64,000 bases of DNA from Notolepis coatsorum (Eukaryota > Chordata > Actinopteri > Aulopiformes > Paralepididae), in assembly GCA_963971535.1 (NCBI GenBank), contig OZ020590.1:152996034-153060033 (forward strand), written 5' to 3'. Under the pieces are notes generated by a model. The model worked only from the letters and a program-made list of their open reading frames with translations, was not told where the DNA came from and searched no databases. This document shows positions 41,228 through 52,802 of the stretch, in pieces (the stretch's first letter is position 1; each line of letters opens with the position of its first letter). The position numbers and the translations under genes are program-made.

Positions 41228-42060
41228 TTGAATGCACAATCCATAAAATCTATATGCACGTTTACATAATACAATACGTTTTATTATACACAAACCTATC
41301 TAACGTTGTTGTGAAAAACACTATTTGAATAACCGTGAAAGTATTTACTTATTACTAAAACTACCTCACACAATGTATAGATATAAATAAAAGCGTTAAC
41401 AATGTCGCTAGTGTATCTATAGATAGAGGAAGACTCTCTAAAGATTGCATAGCGATAGATTATTGCTGCTCCCAAAAATAGAACAGGGAATGAATAGAGT
41501 GAACACTGAACAGGCTCATTCTATCCAGAGATATTATGTGAAATGACTGCACATGCCTGAGTGGTAATGAAGTGTAAGAGGCCCCTGAAGGCCGTCCCTA
41601 CATGCTTCTCAGCAGGGGGGTTTGGGGAGACCCCAGGGGTCCTTCAGGGGGTTCCTGTGGATCCTTAGAAAAATTGGGAATAATTTAATTTCATTAATTT
41701 AATTGACTAGAGTTAGAGAGAATGAGAGAGCAAGAGTGACTATTCTGATCCTCCACTGTTATCTCCGCCACCTGCACTATACTGTACCAATTCAATTCTG
41801 GACTAAATCGTATCCAACAACAGACGTGTCCAAGCTCAACACCAAGTGACCACCGTACTGGTAGCTAACAGCTTGCTAGCAGACATACTCGATTAAACAG
41901 CTTGTAATTTAGCATAATTTCTCATTAGGGAAGTGGGGAAAAAACATGGCATTCTGCTGTGAAGTGCCAGGATGCAGGGACATGAGAAAAGAGGAGGGTT
42001 TCGGTTTCCAGACTGAGAGGGAGGACGTTGTGAACACTGCAAACAGAGATGCTCAAGTCG
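41228..42060. other. Unassigned DNA
   Basis: About 830 bp. No supported gene. The GGGGAGACCCCAGGGGTCCT area near 41625 has short inverted G/C motifs. Confidence 0.4.
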
Positions 42061-42094
42061 TTCTGTGCAAATCTGGAGTGTAGTCTGGTCTTTG

Positions 42095-43104
42095 TGTGAG
42101 GTTTGGTTCTTTCCCCACCACAGGCTTCTTAAAGTACTGTGATGATTGGTCCGCTGCTCACCCACTCGCTCTGTTCCTTTAAGGCATTTTCGGTTAATTA
42201 ATTGCATTCTCCTCTCCACACGCTTCTTCCCGTAGATGCCGTTTGATTGGTGCTCCCCCAACCACACGCTTCTGGAGCAATGGTCAATCTCATCCCGCAG
42301 CTGTCACAGCTTGTCATTAAGCACCCCTTTGCTATATATACCCTGATTCCCCATGTATTGATGTTGGATCGTTCTGAAATATTCTCTGCATTTGCCGATT
42401 CCTTCCGTCGCTGCTTTCTTTGTGCTTTGCCTCCCAGGACTCTCGAGGAGTATTCCGTCTGGAGAACCCGCTTCCCCGTTACGAGGCGCTTTCCCTGTTT
42501 GATCCGCTCGCTTCACGCACAGCGCTCTGGTGAGTTTTTGCAAGACAGTCTTTGGACTCAATCATTTTTCGTGTGTGTAAAAGCACTGAAGAGATCCTGT
42601 TTTTCGTTCTGACTGTCTCTCACCCCTTTTGCCTGTTTTGGATATTCACCTTGGATTTATTATTGTTTGGACATTGCTCACTGTGTGTCTCACACCGAAG
42701 ATTCTGTCACTTGGATATATTGTTTTGGACATTGCTCACTGGTGTTTCACACCGAAGATTTCTGTCACTTGGATTAGTCTGTTGGACAAGTCACTTCACC
42801 TGTCACCTGTCAGTTTCCATTGTGCACTGAGCTAACCCGCTCTCTCTCTCTCCCTGTCCGCTACCACCCCGGAGTACAAGCTGGGAGGAATTCTGCAGAG
42901 CGGCTCTGACGTCACGGACAGATTCCTCAAACATACCCCCCGGGAGAGGCTGCAGAGCAGCAAGCATTCCTGACATTCTTGTTTCTCAGTTTGTACTGTT
43001 CTCCACCAAGTTCTCTCTGTTTACTCTGTAAATAAACAATAAATAAACTCTGAAACTACTCTCTCTGTGCCGTTTGCGTTTGGGGTCGGTGTCAAACCAT
43101 AACA
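42095..43104 (+). repeat. 5' LTR of the Ty3/gypsy element
   Basis: Begins TGTGAGGTTTGGTTC and ends AAACCATAACA. A TATATATA box lies near 42335 and AATAAA motifs near 43031 and 43040. Confidence 0.9.
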
Positions 43105-43117
43105 TTACGATCCAACC

Positions 43118-45154
43118 ATGACGACCCCAGCCGACACAGAGAGAGTCAGCACAGCATTGGCAGTCCAGCTAGAGACAACCAAGGAACACAGCCTACAGCT
43201 AGATGCGGCTGCGGCTGCTGTACAGGAACTCCGAGAGCAGGTCCTGCTTATTCAGGGGTCCCTGGGGGCTCTGGCTAGCCAGCAGTCTAGTCTTCTCCTC
43301 CACTTACAAGCACTGAGTGAAACCATTAACACCTTGCTTGCAACCCTACTTCCTTCAGGAGCCTCGGCCGGAGCATCACCCGCAGCCCTGGCAGGCCCCG
43401 CACTTCCCGATCCCGCACCTCGGGAGCCCCGTCTCTCCGAACCACGGCTGTTCGACGGCGACTTCGAGGATTGTGCCACATTCATCATGCAATGTGAGTT
43501 GGTTTTTCGTCATCAACCCAGTCGTTTCACTTCAAGAGGAGCCCAAGTGGCCTATATGACTAACTTGCTCTCAGGCCGGGCAGCCCAGTGGGTCACTTCC
43601 TCCTGGGCAATGGAGGCAGACTTCTGTTTCTCCTACCCAGACTTCGTGGCTGAGCTCCGCAGGGTGTTCCACCATCCAGCCCGTGGTCTGGACCCTGGAG
43701 CCCGGTTGGGTACCTTCCGGCAGGGCAGCAGCGGGGTTACCGACTACGTGCTGGAGTTCAGACTGGCGGCTACGGAGAGCGGTTGGAACGACCAAGCACT
43801 TCGTCTTACCTTCATGAGGGGGCTCAACGACGCAGTCAGGGACCAGCTCGCGACCCGTGAGGAACCTGAGTCCCTCGAGGACCTGTTCAGCCTCGCCATT
43901 CGCATCGACGGACGCCTCCAGGAGAGAAGACGTGAGAGAACCCGACGGGGACCCCCAGACGTACCCCCCGAGGACCACGACCTCGAGGAGGTTTTCAGTA
44001 CCCCAGACGTACCCCCCGAGGACCACGACCTCGAGGAGGTTTTCAGTACCCCAGACGTACCCCCCGAGTACCACGACCTCGAGGAGGTTTTCAGTGAGTC
44101 CAGGGCTCAGGTCTTTCCGCCTCGCCAGCCTTACGACTGTGCCATCGACCTCCGCTCAGGGGCTCCCTTTCCCGGCGGCCGCCTCTACAGTGCTGACCGT
44201 CCTGCCCCCTCCGTGACTGGTGGGTTTGTTCCCTCCCGAGCCGTGACCGAGGAGGAACCCATGCAGCTGGGACGCAACCGCCTTAGCCCGGCCGAACGGG
44301 AGTCCAGGCTCTTCTCCGGCCGTTGCCTCTACTGTGGCCGGGATGGACACCGTGTCTCCAATTGCCGTGCCCGGCCAAGAGGACCAGGCTCGCCGGGACC
44401 CCGGGAGATCCTGGTGAGCCGTCTTTCCTGTTCCCCCACCTGTGCACCACCCAACCGTCTGGCGGACGTCACCCTAGCCTGGGCGGACCAGCGGGCGACG
44501 GTGGGTGCACTCATGGACTCTGGTGCTGATGGGAGTTTCATGGACGTTGGGTTTGCCACCCGGCCAACATTCCACTTGAGGACCTCGAGAGGCCCTTGGA
44601 GGTCTTCGCGCTGGATCATCGCCGCCTGGCTGACGTCACTCAACGCACCTGTCCAGTCCTTCTCACCGTTGCTGGTAACCACGTTGAGAGGCTCCAGTTT
44701 TTCGTCATCAGCTCTCCTCTTGTCCCTGTGGTCCTGGGCAGGCCCTGGCTCGCGCTGCACGAGCCCCACATCGCCTGGTCCTCCGGTACCATCAAGGGGT
44801 GGAGCTCCTCCTGTCGTGCCCAGTGTCTTCAGGTGCCGTCAAGCCCCCTCACCGGGTCCCAGTCCCCGTCTCCGGCCTCCCTCGCCGGTCCTCTGTCCCC
44901 GTGCCCGGCCTCCGCTGTCGGGCCCCAGTCCCCGTCTCCGGCCTCCCTCGCCGGTTCTCTGTCCCTGTGCCCGGCCTCCGCTAACGTGCCCCAGTCCCCG
45001 GGCCCGGCCTCCGCTGTCGGGCCCCAGTCCCCGTGCCCGGCCTCCGCTGTCGGGTCCCAGTCCCCGTCTCCGGCCTCCCTCGCCGGTCCTCTGTCCACGT
45101 CTCCGGTCCCCCTCTCCGGGCCTCTGTCTTGGTCCCCTTCTCCAGTGCCCCTGA
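43118..45154 (+). mobile_element. Ty3/gypsy gag part with protease start
   Basis: Open reading frame. Parts in order: an N-terminal coiled-coil-like segment, a retrotransposon gag domain (RLFDGDFEDCATFIMQCELV, GRAAQWVTSSW, LRRVFHHP), a threefold repeated acidic motif (PDVPPE.HDLEEVFS), a CCHC zinc knuckle (CLYCGRDGHRVSNC) and a protease-like LMDSGADGSF. A long Pro/Ser/Arg-rich repeated tail follows. The gag resembles the Sushi-type Ty3 elements that gave rise to PEG10-like genes. Confidence 0.85.
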
Positions 45155-45233
45155 TCGCCGGCTTCCTTCGGTCCCGTCCGGGCAGGCCGGGGCCGAGTGG
45201 GTCGCCGGGTGGCTCCCGTGGAGGGGGGAGTAC

Positions 45234-46251
45234 TGTGAGGTTTGGTTCTTTCCCCACCACGGGCTTCTTAAAGTACTGTGATGATTGGTCCGCTGCTCAC
45301 CCACTCGCTCTGTTCCTTTAAGGCATTTTCGGTTAATTAATTGCATTCTCCTCTCCACACGCTTCTTCCCGTAGATGCCGTTTGATTGGTGCTCCCCCAA
45401 CCACACGCTTCTGGAGCAATGGTCAATCTCATCCCGCAGCTGTCACAGCTTGTCATTAAGCACCCCTTTGCTATATATACCCTGATTCCCCATTTATTGA
45501 TGTTGGATCGTTCTGAAATATTCTCTGCATTTGCCGATTCCTTCCGTCGCTGCTTTCTTTGTGCTTTGCCTCCCAGGACTCTCGAGGAGTATTCCGTCTG
45601 GAGAACCCGCTTCCCCGTTACGAGGCGCTTTCCCTGTTTGATCCGCTCGCTTCACGCACAGCGCTCTGGTGAGTTTTTGCAAGACAGTCTTTGGACTCAA
45701 TCATTTTTCGTGTGTAAAAGCACTGAAGAGATCCTGTTTTTCGTTCTGACTGTCTCTCACCCCTTTTGCCTGTTTTGGATATTCACCTTGGATTTATTAT
45801 TGTTTGGACATTGCTCACTGTGTGTCTCACACCGAAGATTCTGTCACTTGGATATATTGTTTTGGACATTGCTCACTGGTGTTTCACACCGAAGATTTCT
45901 GTCACTTGGATTAGTCTGTTGGACAAGTCACTTCACCTGTCACCTGTCAGTTTCCATTGTGCACTGAGCTAACCCGCTCTCTCTCTCTCCCTGTCCGCTA
46001 CCACCCCGGAGTACAAGCTGGGAGGAATTCTGCAGAGCGGCTCTGACGTCACGGACAGATTCTTCAAACATACCCCCCGGGAGAGGCTGCAGAGCAGCAA
46101 GCATTCCTGACATTCTTGTTTCTCAGTTTGTACTGTTCTCCACCAAGTTCTCTCTGTTTACTCTGTAAATAAACAAGCCCTAGATTTTGGCTAACTCTGA
46201 AACTACTCTCTCTGTGCCGTTTGCGTTTGGGGTCGGTGTCAAATCATAACA
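45234..46251 (+). repeat. 3' LTR of the Ty3/gypsy element
   Basis: Preceded by the purine tract GTGGAGGGGGGAGTAC. Almost identical to the 5' LTR apart from a small replaced segment near its end. Confidence 0.9.
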
Positions 46252-46570
46252 CTTTGAGCTATAGTCTGACTGTAGTCTGGTCTTTGAGCTACAGGCTGAC
46301 TGTAGTCTGGTCTTTGGGCTACAGTCTGACTGTAGTCTGGTCTTTGAGCTACAGTCTGAGTGTAGTCTGGTCTTTGAGCTACAGTCTGAGTGTAGTCTGG
46401 TCTCTGAGCTACAGTCTGAGTGTAGTCTGGTCTTTGAGCTACAGCCTGAGTGTAGTCTGGTCTTTGAGCTACAGTCTGAGTGTAGTCTGGTCTTTGAGCT
46501 ACAGTCTGAGTGTAGTCTGGTCTTTGAGCTACAGTCTGAGTGTAGTCTGGCCTTTGAACTAGAGTCTGAA
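46252..46570. repeat. 30-bp minisatellite
   Basis: About ten units containing TTTGAGCTACAGTCTGAGTG and TAGTCTGGTC. One partial unit lies on the other side of the Ty3/gypsy element (about 42072-42094), so the array existed first. Confidence 0.92.
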
Positions 46571-46705
46571 TCTAGTCTTTGAACTAGAGTCCAAATTAAG
46601 TCTGAAGTCTTTGACCTAGAATCCAAATAATCAAGTCTGAAGTATTTTAACTAGAGTGTAGAGTCCAAATCAAGTCTCAAGTATTTGAACTAGAGTCAGA
46701 ATCAA

Positions 46706-47357
46706 GTCTTGTCTTTGAGCCAGAGTCCAAGTCTTGTCTTTGAGCCAGAGTCCAAGTCTTGTCTTTGAGCCAGAGTCCAAGTCTTGTCTTTGAGCCAGAG
46801 TCCAAGTCTTGTCTTTGAGCCAGAGTCCAAGTCTTGTCTTTGAGCCAGAGTCCAAGTCTTGTCTTTGAGCCAGAGTCCAAGTCTTGTCTTTGAGCCAGAG
46901 TCCAAGTCTTGTCTTTGAGCCAGAGTCCAAGTCTTGTCTTTGAGCTAGAGTCCAAGTCTTGTCTTTGAGCCAGAGTCCAAGTCTTGTCTTTGAGCCAGAG
47001 TCCAAGTATTGTCTTTGAGCCAGAGTCCAAGTCTTGTCTTTGAGCCAGAGTCCAAGTCTTGTCTTTGAGCTAGAGTCCAAGTCTTGTCTTTGAGCCAGAG
47101 TCCAAGTCTTGTCTTTGAGCTAGAGTCCAAGTCTTGTCTTTGAGCCAGAGTCCAAGTCTTGTCTTTGAGCCAGAGTCCAAGTCTTGTCTTTGAGCCAGAG
47201 TCCAAGTATTGTCTTTGAGCCAGAGTCCAAGTCTTGTCTTTGAGCCAGAGTCCAAGTCTTGTCTTTGAGCCAGAGTCCAAGTCTTGTCTTTGAGCCAGAG
47301 TCCAAGTCTTGTCTTTGAGCCAGAGTCCAAGTCTTGTCTTTGAGCCAGAGTCCAAGT
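46706..47357. repeat. 25-bp minisatellite, long array
   Basis: About 26 copies of a 25-bp unit with GTCTTGTCTTTGAGCCAGAG and TCCAA. Most units are identical; a few have TAGAG or TATTG. All three minus-strand frames stay open because each runs through the same repeated sequence in turn. Confidence 0.95.
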
Positions 47358-47399
47358 GTAGTTGAAAAGTGTATGGACTGAGGTCATGCATGAGTGTTT

Positions 47400-47732
47400 C
47401 AGGCAGTTGACTTAATGTTCCGCCATCGATTAAAAACACACTTCTTCAATTAATATCTGAAACTACTAACCTTTGTACTGTCCTTTACTAGTTATATGCA
47501 CTTTGCTACTAAGTAATCTACCGTAGGCTATATTACTACCTACTATGCTAGTCTATACTACTATGCTAAATGCACTCAAGACTGTAGCACTCAAGTTCAA
47601 CACTGTTTGACGAAACAATCTTACTTACCCTTAGCTGCCAGAGTTGTACCCTTCCTGCTGACTTATTGTACAGAACTTGTAAGTCGTTTTGGATAAAAGC
47701 GTCAGCTAAATTACTAAAAGTAAATGTAAATG
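47400..47732 (+). mobile_element. L2-type LINE 3' end
   Basis: CGATTAAAAACACACTTCTTCA (codons for the last residues), then UTR and the ending TTTTGGATAAAAGCGTCAGC with AAATGT repeats, as at 5530-5580. Confidence 0.8.
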
Positions 47733-49833
47733 TGCTGGCCGCTTGCTTCTCCCTGTAGATTTAAGGTGATTTATGCGAGGGGGCGTGACACTTTTGATAA
47801 CAGTCACTCAAAAGAAATGTCACACACCTCCAGAATTCTGATGTGTGGTTGTGTGTGTGATTGGATGGCAAGTCAACCTTGCCATGGATATACTTTGGTT
47901 TTAGCTGTGCGTAACAAGGTGAACCTGATGCCTTTTACGGTCTGGTGTTTTTAATTTAATTTAGATTTTAGTGTGATTTTTATTTTGCACGTTTTTAGAT
48001 TTGTTTTGTAAATTGTGGACAGTCCCTTGATTTCCCCCCTGCTAATTGTGTTTTATCTGTCAGAGGTGTGCTGATGACCTGCCCCTGTATATATAAGCCC
48101 TCACCACATGGCAACAGCAGAGCAGTTGGATGTTGGTCCAATACATAGGGACTCCTTATTATCTTGTCGTTTGATTTCTGCTGTACTCTTAATGTTTGGT
48201 CGATCCCGTGAATCCACTGTCTCATTTTATGGTGTTTTGGGTTGTTTTAAATGGGTTTTAATTACATATGATACTAAAAAGAAATGTAGGTACTTGAGAC
48301 TCTTGGCATGTCATGGAATTCCTGGTTGCTGTTATTGGTTGCACACTCTTGTCCGGAGTCCTAGAAGAGAACCTCCTCTTTTAAACTGTATAAATCAGAG
48401 CTCCCTAAACTATTGGTATGAACCTAGGTTGGCTAGTCATCTGCCTTACTACATTTGTATACATGGACGAGACAAGGACAAGGACAAGGAATGATCATCA
48501 CGTCAGAATAATTACCAGCGTTCTAATGCTTTGCATGGTGCCAGTTCTATTGAAGTCTATACTTCTATAAAATATACAAGCTATCTGAGGAAATATACAT
48601 CAAACGTTAGTTAGTTAGCAATGCAACAAATTGCCAGTTTAAATGACGGGTTATAAACGAGGAGACGGTTGATCCCATTCAACTGAAAGTTTCCACACTT
48701 CACGACGTGCTACACAGTGACACGATGACCTTTCCTTCTTTTTCATAGTTTCCTTGGGACGAGACAGAGCAGATGAGATGAACAAAAAGCAGTCGAGCGC
48801 GTGCCTCGCTTTGTTACCATCGAGACGACAGAAACCTTCACCGAAGCATATATAAACGATGAATAAGCGACACTTTAATTCATGTCGAACGACAGTTTAT
48901 CAATGTTAGGGTAGCGTTTAACTGAGCCCAACGGCAGAACACAGGGAGAGGAGAATGGAGCGGTTTAGGTTTGTTTAATCCGATAGGTACCATGCAGACA
49001 GGTTACAGTGAATACAGGAATGTACAAAGGTGCGAGCGCGAGCGTCCGCAGGAGCGTCCAGGCGGGTGGTGTCTCGCCAGACAGCGTAGGCCGGCGGCAG
49101 CTGGTCCTGGGCACAGGGAGATTAGAGCAAGGCAGGAAAACAGACAGAGCAGCAAGGTAGGTTACGTCCTGGTACCTAGGTAGGTATAGCAACACTCGGA
49201 CGGTGAGTGGCAGGAACCGCAGGGCTCATATCAGCGCCGGTGATGACCTGACGAGTCTCAGGTGTGCAGATAGGACTTGGCTGACAGCGTGTGGAAACTG
49301 TGACAGGAAGATGCCCATATAAGGGGGCGTGGAAGTAGTAGGTGAGAGGGAGGCCTGTGATTGTAACAATCAAGTGTTGAGCGCCCTGGCATAAATAAGT
49401 CTCTTTTTCTTGGAATAATAAAGGGATAGATAATTGAATAGCGCTTTACTTGAGGGGTAACACGATGATAATCATGTCGCCTACAAATAAAAACGTTTCT
49501 TCCACCAGCTTAACTCATTCAACGCCATAGCCAGCGCCCATCTCTGCTCTCTAGCGCCAGCTTTCCATTGCCTATTTTCACGACATTTCACGATTTTTGC
49601 TGATCTATTGTATATTCTATAATATTATAGCTATGGAGAGAATAGTCCGGCTCATTTGACAGACAGTATTTTTTCATGTATATGTTTGCGTGTTATCCCG
49701 TGGTGAATATTGTATAGTTTCAGAGTGATCCGGGCTAATTCCTGGAAGCTGAGTTATGGAGCGCTATGTGCATTTTGCGAAAGTCCTTCGCGTTGCTCGC
49801 CTGGACACGATACTATTTCCAAATCAAAGGTAT
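47733..49833. other. Unassigned DNA, no supported gene
   Basis: About 2.1 kb. Several frames of 60-130 codons occur but none shows a known domain. A (ACAAGG)-type short repeat lies near 48465-48490. Possible old LTR or LINE sequence cannot be excluded. Confidence 0.4.
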
Positions 49834-49902
49834 ATAATAGGCAGGGCTTGACGTTGACACCTGCCCACCTGCCCAGGGCTAGTGAAAATGCTGAGTGGCT
49901 AG

Positions 49903-51628
49903 CAGTGTTGTGCTAGTTACTGAAAAATAGTAACTCAGTTACTTTACTAGTTACTTCATTTCAAAGTAACTTCGTTACTGTACTAGTTACTTACACCCAA
50001 AAGTAATGAGTTACTGTGAAAAGTAACTATTTAGTTATTTAAAAAAAAGATTAAAAAAAAAGATTGCTCCCGAGTCCCATGCCCTATAGTACTCAAAATC
50101 GGTTGATCAACTTGACAGTTTCCATTCACATCACCGAACTCTGCTAAGCAATGTGGTCTAGATACAAACACAAATCTGACACAAACAAATGTTGTCCCGA
50201 GTCATATAATAAGAAGTGCGCCGGTTGAAGGAACAGCCTTGATGTCGCCGGAGCGTTTCATTATAACCATTATAATTCAAGGGTACTACGACTATGCTTG
50301 CACCTCATGGTACCAAAGCACCTCAAAGGCGCTTAAAACAAAATTACAAACATCACAAAACAAACTGGTCAGACTACTACTTGACCTGAACCCCAGAACC
50401 CACCTCACCCCTGCCCACTTTGACAACCTAGGATGGCTTAGAGTAGACGACAGAGTACAGCAACTTGCAATGGGCCTGGTCTACAAGATACACTATACGA
50501 CCGGGGTACCCATGTACATGTCAAAATACTTCCCAAAGGTCAGTGAATACCACAACCACTACACCAGAGGAAGCTCAACAAATCATGTAAAACCCAGATT
50601 CGGCTCAAACAAGGGACTAAACACGTTTCGCAATTATGCCACAACAATGTGGAACGCCCTACCCAAAGCTAGGGGTAACAGTACTGTATATTTGAATACC
50701 GTTTATGTCACAAATGTATCAGTACTAAATACCTATATGTCCCTATGCCATAAATGTCATGTATGTTGTGTATGTCATAAATGTCTATATGAATTGAAAA
50801 TGGGGGACCCTGATGGAAACAAGACAAACGTCTTTCTCAGGTCTGCATCCCCTTAACAATTGTATGTATTGAGCCGTACTGTATTGTACCCATTCTGCAA
50901 TCTGTTAAATAAAGTTTTCATTCATTCATTCATTCATTCATTCACCATCTTGCAAGTTGCAACGTTGTTTAAGATATCAATCAAAGCATTGCAACGTTAG
51001 AATAGTTAGGATATCAATTGTGCATGAAAGGACTATATTTATATTGTTTGATTAGTATTATGAGATTCCCTGGCAGATTTCGTACAGTCAAAATCCGTTG
51101 ATCAACTTGAGTTTCAGTGAACACATTGCACTGACTCACCAAAGTCTGCGGTGGTTGAGATGTAGTAACGTTACGTTAGTCCAGTTGACTCCAGCAGCGC
51201 CTCAAACATGTTCTTTATCTCGTTTCCATGTTGTATATTAATTATCTCTCCAAGTAGTTGCTAAATGGTTTGTTAGTTTGTTACTGCGTTCTTTTTATGT
51301 AGATTCATAGCGAGCGTTTGTTTTGTTTACAATAGAGAGGGTCTATTTCTTTCCGTAGCCGCATTTCTTGCGCACTTCTGATTGGCCAGTGGCCAGACTC
51401 GCCTCGTATCATTCTACGCGGGTGGGGATGAGGATAATAATAATAATAATCACTACCGCTCGCTATCAATCTACGCCGTATATAACGCAAATAACGCAGT
51501 GACGAACCATTCAGTAACGTAAGTAGCGTTACTGAATTTCAAAAGTAATGCGTTAGAGTACTAGTTGCGGCAAAAAGTAACTTCGTTTCTGTAACGCGTT
51601 ACTTTGTAACGCGTTAGTCCCAACACTG
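49903..51628. mobile_element. Inner hAT-like element
   Basis: Ends CAGTGTTGTGCTAGTTACTG and CGCGTTAGTCCCAACACTG, flanked by the 8-bp duplication GTGGCTAG (49895-49902 and 51629-51636). The GTAACTCAGTTAC and GTAACGCGTTAC motifs near the ends are typical of a widespread fish hAT-like MITE. It hosts a LINE-A copy. Confidence 0.88.
50255..50945 (+). mobile_element. LINE-A copy i inside the inner hAT-like element
   Basis: Polymerase C-terminus IQGYYDYACTSWYQSTSKAL to WNALPKA, joined directly to the 3' UTR (GGGTAACAGTACTGTATATT) with the final 30 or so codons missing. The frame by chance runs on into the UTR, to about 50856. (ATTC)n tail at 50918-50943. Confidence 0.88.
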
Positions 51629-51697
51629 GTGGCTAGTGACTTTGGAAAACCACTAGCCACAGTGGCTAGTGAGCCAAAAAGTTAACGTCAAGCCCTG

Positions 51698-51830
51698 CAT
51701 AGGTGTGTCTGATAGTGTTCACGGCGTTTGGAGCAATAATATATTTGCTAGGTTTAACACAGCCAAGGCATAGGTGTGTCAATGATAATGTTCACGGCGT
51801 TTGGAGCAACAATGTAATTGCTAGGTTCAA
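51698..51830. repeat. Two-copy direct repeat of about 62-64 bp
   Basis: CATAGGTGTGTC..GTTCACGGCGTTTGGAGCAA occurs at about 51698 and again at about 51770. Confidence 0.75.
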
Positions 51831-52170
51831 CACAACTCTTCCACATCTACACCCTCCATCTTGTCCCAGTCAGCCGTTGCCCTAACTGGAGCTCCTTTTG
51901 CGGCTGAGTCACTGGTCGCAGGCAGTAGTAAACAATGGAGTCAACAGTCAGAAGCACATGTACAGTTGGCGTGTAGCAGTATGATTACAATGATACTGTC
52001 CCCAGCAGGGGTTAGTGAAGAAGAAATTACCTATATTTATAACTTTTTGGGTGGGGGCGTGAGTGCTGGATTTTTGGCTAGTGAAAATGCTGAGTGGCTA
52101 GTGACTTTGGAAAACCACTAGCCACAGTGGCTAGTGAGCCAAAAAGTTAACGTCAAGCCCTGATAATAGG

Positions 52171-52725
52171 TATTGTTTCATCATAAAGGCATCAATGGGG
52201 GGGGTCGTTTTGCGATGCTCTGATCGTCAGCAACAGCATACGTTTTGAATACTCGTTGCGATCATTGAAATCATTGTATCAAAGTAGGGTTGACGTCATA
52301 TAGTCCTTACCTTTGCTAGGAGTTGTTATTCCAAAATGAATATTCCAATTGTCTGATCGCGATTTCCAGTATTGATGTCCATCGGGTCCCTGACATGAAA
52401 TGGCACAAAATATGCATCAAGTGTGCTGGACGCGTTCCAAGTTGCTCGAATGAAGCGTTTCACTTGCCCGGGTCCAAATTCTCCACCCGGACCATATAAA
52501 ATGTAACACACAGTATGAAATAAGGTTTCAAAGGGTAGGCGATACTGCCACCTAGCAGGATTCAGCCGGCATTGCACACTTGAGGTCTCAGAATGAGTTC
52601 CAATGATAACACCGAGGTCTGTGAGAGTGTAAATTTTTTTTTAAACAATCTAAAAACGTAATATTAATAATATTTTGTGCAATATTTCCAGGCCTGAATG
52701 ATTTAACCAGTCCGACCCGGCTGAT
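52171..52725. other. Unassigned DNA
   Basis: About 550 bp. An 83-codon minus-strand frame (52577-52326) shows no domain that I recognise. Confidence 0.4.
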
Positions 52726-52802
52726 AATTAAGTGCATAATATAGGCACTAATGAGGAACTAACGTTCCATTTTACACCGAATGTGTCAGGACAGATGCAT
52801 TT

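Larger units (their letters stand above)
42095..46251 (+). mobile_element. Ty3/gypsy LTR retrotransposon, short and non-autonomous, young
   Basis: Two LTRs of about 1.01 kb, flanked by the 5-bp duplication CTTTG (42090-42094 and 46252-46256). They differ by about five substitutions and two short length changes. The interior is only about 2.1 kb and codes a gag-type protein and the start of a protease. No reverse transcriptase, RNase H or integrase is seen, so it would depend on a relative. It landed at the edge of the 30-bp minisatellite. Confidence 0.9.
49842..52162. mobile_element. Outer hAT-like element
   Basis: Ends CAGGGCTTGACGTTGAC and GTTAACGTCAAGCCCTG are inverted repeats, and the 8-bp duplication ATAATAGG flanks it (49834-49841 and 52163-52170). 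An internal second copy of its right end is at about 51640-51697, so part of the element is duplicated. It contains a second hAT-like element. No transposase is recognised. Confidence 0.85.

Noticed and set aside
42060-42100. Left LTR of the Ty3/gypsy element starting further left
   Set aside because: The CTTTG duplication and the minisatellite sequence on both sides fix the border at 42095.
46670-47439. Several overlapping minus-strand frames with LDSGSKTRLGLWLKDK-type repeats
   Set aside because: All three frames show the same peptide cycle because the 25-bp unit shifts frame every copy. This is a product of the repeat.
48108-48494. 128-codon plus-strand frame
   Set aside because: No recognisable domain and no supporting splice or promoter signals. 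It remains a weak possibility only.
52326-52577. 83-codon minus-strand frame with VPFHVRDPMDIN
   Set aside because: Composition is protein-like, but I recognise no family and there is no second copy to compare.
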